Source of the DNA: Epiperipatus broadwayi
Lineage: Eukaryota; Onychophora; Udeonychophora; Euonychophora; Peripatidae
Assembly (NCBI GenBank): GCA_028023455.1
Contig: JAQFVV010000030.1
Span: forward strand, 2,994,501-3,058,500
Length of the DNA stretch: 64,000 nucleotides
Reading direction: 5' to 3'
Part shown: one piece after another, positions 58,251 through 64,000 of the stretch
How positions within the stretch are numbered: the first letter of the stretch is position 1
How the letters are laid out: each line of letters starts with the position of its first letter
The notes under the pieces: generated by a model
Told to the model about the DNA's origin: nothing
Seen by the model: the letters and a program-made list of their open reading frames with translations, nothing else
Database searches by the model: none
Position numbers and translations under genes: made by a program

Positions 58251-59261
58251 ATCAATATATATATATATATTTCTGTTGCTGAAGTTGCAATATTCAAACC
58301 TTTTCTAATAGAATTTTGTTTTATAAATAAAATAAATTAGAACTAGGTAAAACAAATAAAAAATAACCTTGGCATCAAAATTGTGAAGTGAAATCCCTAA
58401 TAATGTTTCTATCCACATATCAGAATATAAATATATTTTCATCGTTTTTAATTTGCTTATTGTTATTTCTTTTTTTATAATAAAAAAAAGTTTTATTTTG
58501 TGAGAGGATTATGAATATAAGCCGCAAATGTTAAGTTTAGATATAATAAATCGTATTCTGTTTTATTTCTAGAAAGAGTCCATTTCAATTCTATTTGGGA
58601 AGTGTTAAGCTATATGTACTGAATTAGTTTCTACATTCCAGAACATGAACTCATAGCCTTTTAATAAGCAAAATGAAACTTTCCAACAATATCAAGAACA
58701 CATCTGGCAAAATGTAATCATTCATCTCAAAGATTAAATCAAAAAAACATGCATTTTTCTAATATCTTGTGAGTATTCCAATCAGCTGATATATTATAAC
58801 ATTTGATTGGAAATGATAAATCATAGCAAACCTATTTTAATAATTTATTTAAAATTCTACTGATCCAAATAATGCATTGTAATCATAACAGAGCTCATCT
58901 CTTTTATAAAAACCACAGCAAATCTTTAGTTTTCTGTGCTTGCAAGGGTTTGATAATGATAACCCTTGATAATGTATCAGTTCAGGTAAAAATACACCTG
59001 CTTCTCTTTTTAGTAGATGGAAAATAGTTTTTACACTTTAAAAACATATTTAATAGTACATATTATATTCATTCTGTATTTTTCCTGGTAAACATGCTTT
59101 TTATATATGTTTGAATATTGCTAATCATCTTTTAATTATTCAGAAAATGTATAGAATCTACTGTACTTGTTTTATTTAAAAAGGCTTCTGTTATGTGATC
59201 AATTTTATACTCTTTTTTTATGGTTATGCAATTTTATTGTTTATTTGTAAAACATGTTAAC

Positions 59262-59327
59262 CATAGTCAAAATAAGAGTCATAGATGACATGATCCTATC
59301 TCTTAAACTTGTAAGTTATAAACAATG
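59262..59327 (+). repeat. Sixty-base dispersed motif, copy 2
   Basis: AGTCAAAATAAGAGTCATAG, ACATGATCCTATCTC, TTAAACTTGTAAGTTAT. Same family as 32902-32963 and 60605-60655. Confidence 0.7.
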
Positions 59328-59786
59328 AGGATTGCCAATTCCTCTACAAGCTTTGTGATAAATGCTTAACCAGAGCCAGCACTTAAAATATCTCTGTCAT
59401 GAACCTCTCCTCAAACGCCTGACCATGGTTTTGTGCTTTGGCACTCCTAAGAAAGATGTTAGGGTAGGTTCAGACACCATATGCTAACCATATACTCTCT
59501 TTAATTTTGACTATCTTTATACACTTTCTTATCCTTCAGTAATTGGCTATTTTAAAATCCCCTTTATGCTTTTCTGCATGGTTAAGACCCCCTTTAAGTT
59601 TAGAAGCTTAATTTTATCTGTTTTTAGCATATTTAAATTATAAAAAAATGCACCTACTACTAATTTTTTTTAAACAATCAAATAAATTATTTTAATTTTA
59701 CGTTTTGCAATGTTAAAGTCCATCTCAAAAGCCATGCGTTTTTACTTCTGAATCTTCTTCACTCTTGTGCTATAATTTAATGACTA

Positions 59787-60547
59787 ATAATCAGAAAATA
59801 ATAAATTCTTACAACAGCTATATAAAAAAACTATTTTTTTATATACATAAAAAGCCTTTTTCCAGCACTTGATTTGCTGCCCTTTTCAAATGTTAATAAT
59901 CTATTATGTTAACAAACTATTACAGACATAAAACCATCTAGTGTTCAACAATAAAATTAAAACAACCCATATCAATATAAATCATTAAAATACAGAAAAA
60001 CTTACATATAAATTTAGTAATTACAAAATAATTGACTCTAACATAACAATATAATAAATAAAATAATTTACATACATTTTTTTTACAATTATATATATGT
60101 CAATTTACATAATTTTCCATTCATTTTTAATTAACCAGTAATTAAAAAAATTTAAAGAATTCATGAATGGAAAATTGTATAAATTGACATTTATATAATT
60201 GTAAAAAAATGTATATAATTTATATTATTTATTATGATATAGTCAATTATTTTGTAATTACTGGATTTATATGTAAGTTTTGATTTATTTTAATGATTTA
60301 TATTGGTATTGTTTGTGTTAATTTCATTATTGAACACTAGATGGTTTTATGTCTGTAATAGTTCAATAACATAATAGATTATTAACATTTGAAAAGGGCA
60401 CCAAATCAGGTGTTGAAAAAGGCTTTTTATGTATATAAAAATTTTTTATATTTATATAGCTGTTGTAAGAATTTATTTTCTGATTATTATTTTATGGAAG
60501 AACAGCATAAAGATATTTATATTTTTCCAATGTGATGATTTTAGTAA
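59787..60547. mobile_element. Family G tailed palindrome, long arms
   Basis: Arms of about 340 bases each, centred near 60137, run from AATAATCAGAAAATAATA to its inverse at 60489 and contain CTTACAACAGCTATATA, AAAGCCTTTTTCCAGCAC, AAACCATCTAGTGTTC and CATTCATTTTTAATTAACC. A right-only tail of 58 bases (60490-60547, TTTTATGGAAGAACAGC) precedes a perfect 13-bp duplication AATTTAATGACTA at 59774-59786 and 60548-60560. The arms have diverged by many substitutions, so this is an old insertion. No coding capacity. Confidence 0.82.
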
Positions 60548-60604
60548 AATTTAATGACTATATCATACACAATTATTCTAAAATTTAAAACAGTATTTTT
60601 CCAA

Positions 60605-60655
60605 GTAGTCAAAATAGGAGTCATAGATCACACGACCCTATCTCTTAAGCTTGTT
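60605..60655 (+). repeat. Sixty-base dispersed motif, copy 3
   Basis: AGTCAAAATAGGAGTCATAG, ATCACACGACCCTATCTC, TTAAGCTTGT. Lies just right of family G. Confidence 0.7.
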
Positions 60656-60779
60656 AGTATTTCTCCAAATTCAATGTTTAGTTTATTCTCTGATAATTTT
60701 TGGTGAATCATTAATTTATAGCTTATATGAAGTATTATTATATTGTATATAATTTTAGTTGATAAAATAATAAAAAGAT

Positions 60780-60901
60780 GTCAAGCGTTGTTAGCCGAGA
60801 GGTCAGCACAGCTGCCTTGCAAGCAAGCAGTTGTTTGCAGATGGTTGTTGCGGGTTCGTTTCTTGGATGATGCTATGACATATGGAAAAAATAATAATAA
60901 T
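60780..60901 (+). mobile_element. tRNA-like SINE, long subfamily
   Basis: GTCAAGCGTTGTTAGCCG, AGAGGTCAGCACAGCTGCC, CTTGCAAGCAAGCAG, TTGTTTGCAGATGG, box B GGGTTCGTTTCTTGG, GATGATGCTATGACATATGG, then an A/AAT tail. A perfect 14-bp duplication AATAATAAAAAGAT lies at 60766-60779 and 60902-60915. Short open frames across this element are by-products of the SINE. Confidence 0.85.
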
Positions 60902-60919
60902 AATAATAAAAAGATAAAG

Positions 60920-61875
60920 CTAACCATGTATTTAAAGCCCATAGAAATATGGTTCTGAAAGGTCACATTATATTATAAGTGCAATTATTTGCTATTAGAC
61001 AACAGATTGATATTTATCTGACTAATTAAAATAAAGATATAATACTTATACAAATTCAACAATTAAGTAAAAAATTCATAAAATTATTTTTAATTATTGA
61101 ATAGCATATGGATTAAAAGAAAGCTGAAAAAATGAATAAATAAAACTAAAAGTTTCAAAGATGAATCTGATAAATTATTTCACCATACTTTTATCTCTAT
61201 AAGTTCTTGTCAACATAAAAAATATAATGTCGTATTTATAGGTTTGTCATAATAAATAATTCATGCGAATTATTATTAATTAGACATGGTAGTATTAATC
61301 TTCATTAGATTAGTGTATTTATTAATCACCCAATAAGATTTTATCATTTTTAACTATCAGTATTTTCATTTTGTCAATACTACAAATTCAATTTTCGATA
61401 AATATTTTATATCTATATGTTCAACAAATTCATTTTTCAACAAGCATTTAAAAAAAAGCATAAGAATTATAAATTCAATTTTTAGTAGATAACATTTTAA
61501 ATCTTAAAATTACAGAGAAATTTTCAAGTGACAGTCTTTGAAATTTACTTAATATATATTTTTAATAAGTAGTAATTTATTTGTGATTAGATGTATTATA
61601 AAAGATAAAAGTAACATTATTAAATACCATATTTATAAGAATAACAATTTTGTAATTAAATTTTTAATTTACAAAATTTTAAATTCACAGGTAATCCAGT
61701 CATCTGAACATTGCGAGTTTGAAGGGGGAAATGGTCTGAGGGCTGTGATGGGGTTACTACTAAAATTGGATAAATTTGAATAAATTTTGTGGAGCTCATA
61801 TAAGAATAAAGTGTTTGTGGGAAATAAACAGTATGAACTTTATAAATGTTTGGGAGGTTTTTATTAAAATATTAA
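60920..61875. other. AT-rich non-coding stretch
   Basis: No recognised element. A GC-richer patch at about 61685-61755 (TTTGAAGGGGGAAATGG) is unidentified. Confidence 0.5.
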
Positions 61876-61893
61876 TTTATTTAAAATAGTTTG

Positions 61894-62361
61894 TACATGT
61901 GTTTTGTAGATGTAACTATATAAATGAATACTCCCACTTTTTCAAACACAAGATAAAGTCTTTGTGATAAGATAGAATGAATCCATCTAACTTTTTGACC
62001 CAAACGTATATGTATGGGCAAATCTTAAGTGTTTGAAAATGAGAGCGTGAAGATGTTAATTGATCACTTTAAATTACTTTTTTACTACGTGAATAAATGA
62101 CGCTTGTGAAATTTCTAGAATTTACTATATGTCATTCTTATTAAATTAAACATATGTAAACAAGACATTTATTTTATATAGCATGATGTTTTTATAAACT
62201 GTAATACCAATAAGCTAATGCACATGCGCTTTGTAGTTGTAACTATAAAATGGGAATATTCATTTATATAGTTACACCTACAAAGCACATGTGCATTAGC
62301 TTATTGGCTTATTGGTATTACAGTTTATAAAAACATCATGCTATATAAAATAAATGTCTTG
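61894..62361. mobile_element. Palindromic element with 14-bp TSD; extra arm beyond it
   Basis: The arms lie at about 62158-62255 and 62265-62361 (AACAAGACATTTATTTTA, AGCATGATGTTTTTAT, ACCAATAAGCTAATGCACAT and inverses) with loop sequence TTGTAGTTGTAACTATA. A relative of the loop segment also occurs at the far left (61894-61935). A perfect 14-bp duplication TTTAAAATAGTTTG lies at 61880-61893 and 62362-62375. A third arm lies outside, at about 62419-62465, in the left-arm orientation and preceded by the inverse of the duplication (CCAAACTATTTTAAAC), which implies an inverted duplication after insertion. Confidence 0.7.
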
Positions 62362-62479
62362 TTTAAAATAGTTTGGTATATTTATTAAAGAGAGGTAATA
62401 AAATACTAGAGGATTTAAACCAAACTATTTTAAACAAGACATTTATTTTATATAGCATGATATTTTACTATAGATTAAA

Positions 62480-63045
62480 CGTAGCGATAATGAGTTATGA
62501 GCATGTAAAAACAATGATTATTGAAAATAATAGTGAAGAAAAAGATATGTTTGCAATTAGAAAAGATAATAAGACAGAAGGTAAATACAGATAAAAGCAA
62601 AGTGATGAATGATGTATGGTAAAAAAAAAATTTTTTTATAAAAAATGTCTGAAAATATATTTTTTTTTAAACAAAAAGGTATAATATTGTTTTTACAAAT
62701 ATGAAAAAAGCTAGAGATATGAATAAGTAAAGAGAGTTAATTTTATTTAAAAAAATATTAGATGAGCTAGAAATATAGAGACACTATCTAGAAATAAAGA
62801 AGATAATATTTTCAGAAAAGAACATATGTAAGTTCACAATAGTTTTTAGGAATATATTTTAGTGAAAATAAAGGTGGGAGAAAGTATATGTATATGATGT
62901 AGAATAAAATTCACAGCTGTTCAACATCGTAAGGGTGTTTTAAGGGCAATAGAGAATTATAATAAAGTGCATTAAATGTATTGTTGAATTATTCTTATTT
63001 TAAAAAAACTGATAATTTGAAAAAGTTTGGGAATTAATGGTGCCA
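62480..63045. other. AT-rich non-coding stretch
   Basis: A short plus-strand open frame (62373-62594) overlaps the third arm of the palindrome and has no recognisable family. Confidence 0.5.
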
Positions 63046-63062
63046 CATTAATAGTATTTCAC

Positions 63063-63739
63063 ATCACATGATCACCATTTCTTATGCTTGAACCTAACTG
63101 TTATTAAAACAGGCAAAACTCTCCATACAGTAGTGTCACTCAGTGCCAGCCAGAGTAATCAATGGATGCCAGAAGGCTTATGCATAAAACCCTCATCTAG
63201 TACCTACTCATCCAATATCCCCAGACTAGTTTCTGGCTTGTGGTCTTTGTCAGTGAGGAGCCTTGTATCTGAGAGCACTGCACCTAAATCTTAGGATCTA
63301 ATGCAACTCTCCAGCATCCACCTTTTATCTCAACTACAAAACTATGAGAATAAAATTGATAGGATAGTGATGGCTATGGTTGTTAAAGATCCAAATACCC
63401 CAAAATGTATGGATACTGAACTGAGTTCAGGCTCATATGACTATAAGCTATTGAGCTTAGATTGAAATTATTGTATTTTCAATTTTATTTTCATAGTTTT
63501 GTAGTTAAGTGGAAATAAAAGTGGCTGCTGGAGAATTGCATTAGATCCTAAGATCTGGGTGCAGTGCTCTCAGATTCAAGGTTCCTCATTTACGATGGCC
63601 ACAAGCCAGAAACTAGTTTGGGGATATTGGATGAGTAGGAACTAGATTGGGGGTTTTATGCACAAGCCTTCTGGCATCCATTGATTACTCTGGCTGGCAC
63701 TGAGTGGCACTACTGTACAGAGAGTTTTGCCTGTTTTAA
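63063..63739. mobile_element. Family D tailed palindrome, long copy with extended centre
   Basis: Tail on the left (ATCACATGATCACCATTTC to about 63100), arms 63104-63300 and 63536-63739, and a centre that is itself a diverged palindrome (CTCTCCAGCATCCACC...GGAGAAT). A perfect 14-bp duplication TAATAGTATTTCAC lies at 63049-63062 and 63740-63753. Hammerhead segments: left arm, minus strand, about 63217-63260 with G8 lost (CUGACAA); right arm, plus strand, 63582-63625 with the first box changed to UUUACGA but stem II UGGC-CACAA-GCCA, GAA, ACUAGU and UGGGGA kept. Both should be inactive. A short open frame across the left arm (63088-63294) is not a gene. Confidence 0.85.
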
Positions 63740-64000
63740 TAATAGTATTTCACCTGAACTCATTATATTCTTTACTTAAAAGTATAAATGTGATTACCAT
63801 TCTCCCTACATTCTTTTCAATTGTGTTATTTATTTTATTTGGATGTTATTGTATATACATATAGTATTATATATTATTGTATTCTGGACAGTGGTGGTTT
63901 CTACTATAAATTTATATTTACATGAATTTATGTCACACATTTACACCTTAAAATGTTATTATTTATGTAACAATTTAATTAATTTTACATAATGATTAGT

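Overview
Kingdom and class. The window is roughly three-quarters A+T, has no bacterial-style gene packing and no long open frames, and is full of retroelement relics, tRNA-like SINEs with target-site duplications (TSDs) and simple repeats. It looks like intergenic or intronic DNA of an invertebrate animal; I cannot name the species. I found no exon of a host gene that I could defend and no rRNA, functional tRNA, CRISPR or operon. Almost all interpretable content is mobile DNA.

Main theme. At least seven unrelated sequence families share one build: two inverted arms, a 35-58 base tail on one end only, and an 11-18 bp TSD. They occur at 3677-3799, 18373-18677, 24851-25127, 26161-26565, 27851-28098, 39178-39777, 41009-41514, 46185-49458, 52447-52656, 52873-53186, 59787-60547 and 63063-63739. 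This is the described layout of Penelope-like elements (PLEs) with inverted pseudo-LTRs. Two families (called A and D here) carry hammerhead self-cleaving ribozyme motifs. In family D one copy is complete (minus strand, 26293-26336). In family A every copy is damaged but the consensus is complete. A decayed reading frame with a PLE-type GIY-YIG endonuclease domain lies at 31171-31538 (minus), between two inverted family A copies.

Other elements from left to right: a three-armed palindromic repeat (1556-2260); LINE relics at 6020-6046, 13520-14260, 33006-34245, 37082-37640, 49728-51312 and 55030-57235; a DNA transposon with an 8-bp TSD (10750-12088); two inverted copies of a pogo/mariner-like TIR element (14633-15597, 16068-17246); a hAT-like end (near 19985-20071); ten copies of a short tRNA-like SINE on both strands; and a 2.58-kb insertion with LTR hallmarks (46615-49196) that splits a family A palindrome. 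Between these are long AT-rich stretches in which I see no genes.

How it fits together. Nothing here looks autonomous. The SINEs and tailed palindromes would depend on reverse transcriptases encoded elsewhere. All coding relics carry stops, frameshifts or loss of catalytic motifs, so the region is best read as a record of repeated retrotransposition.
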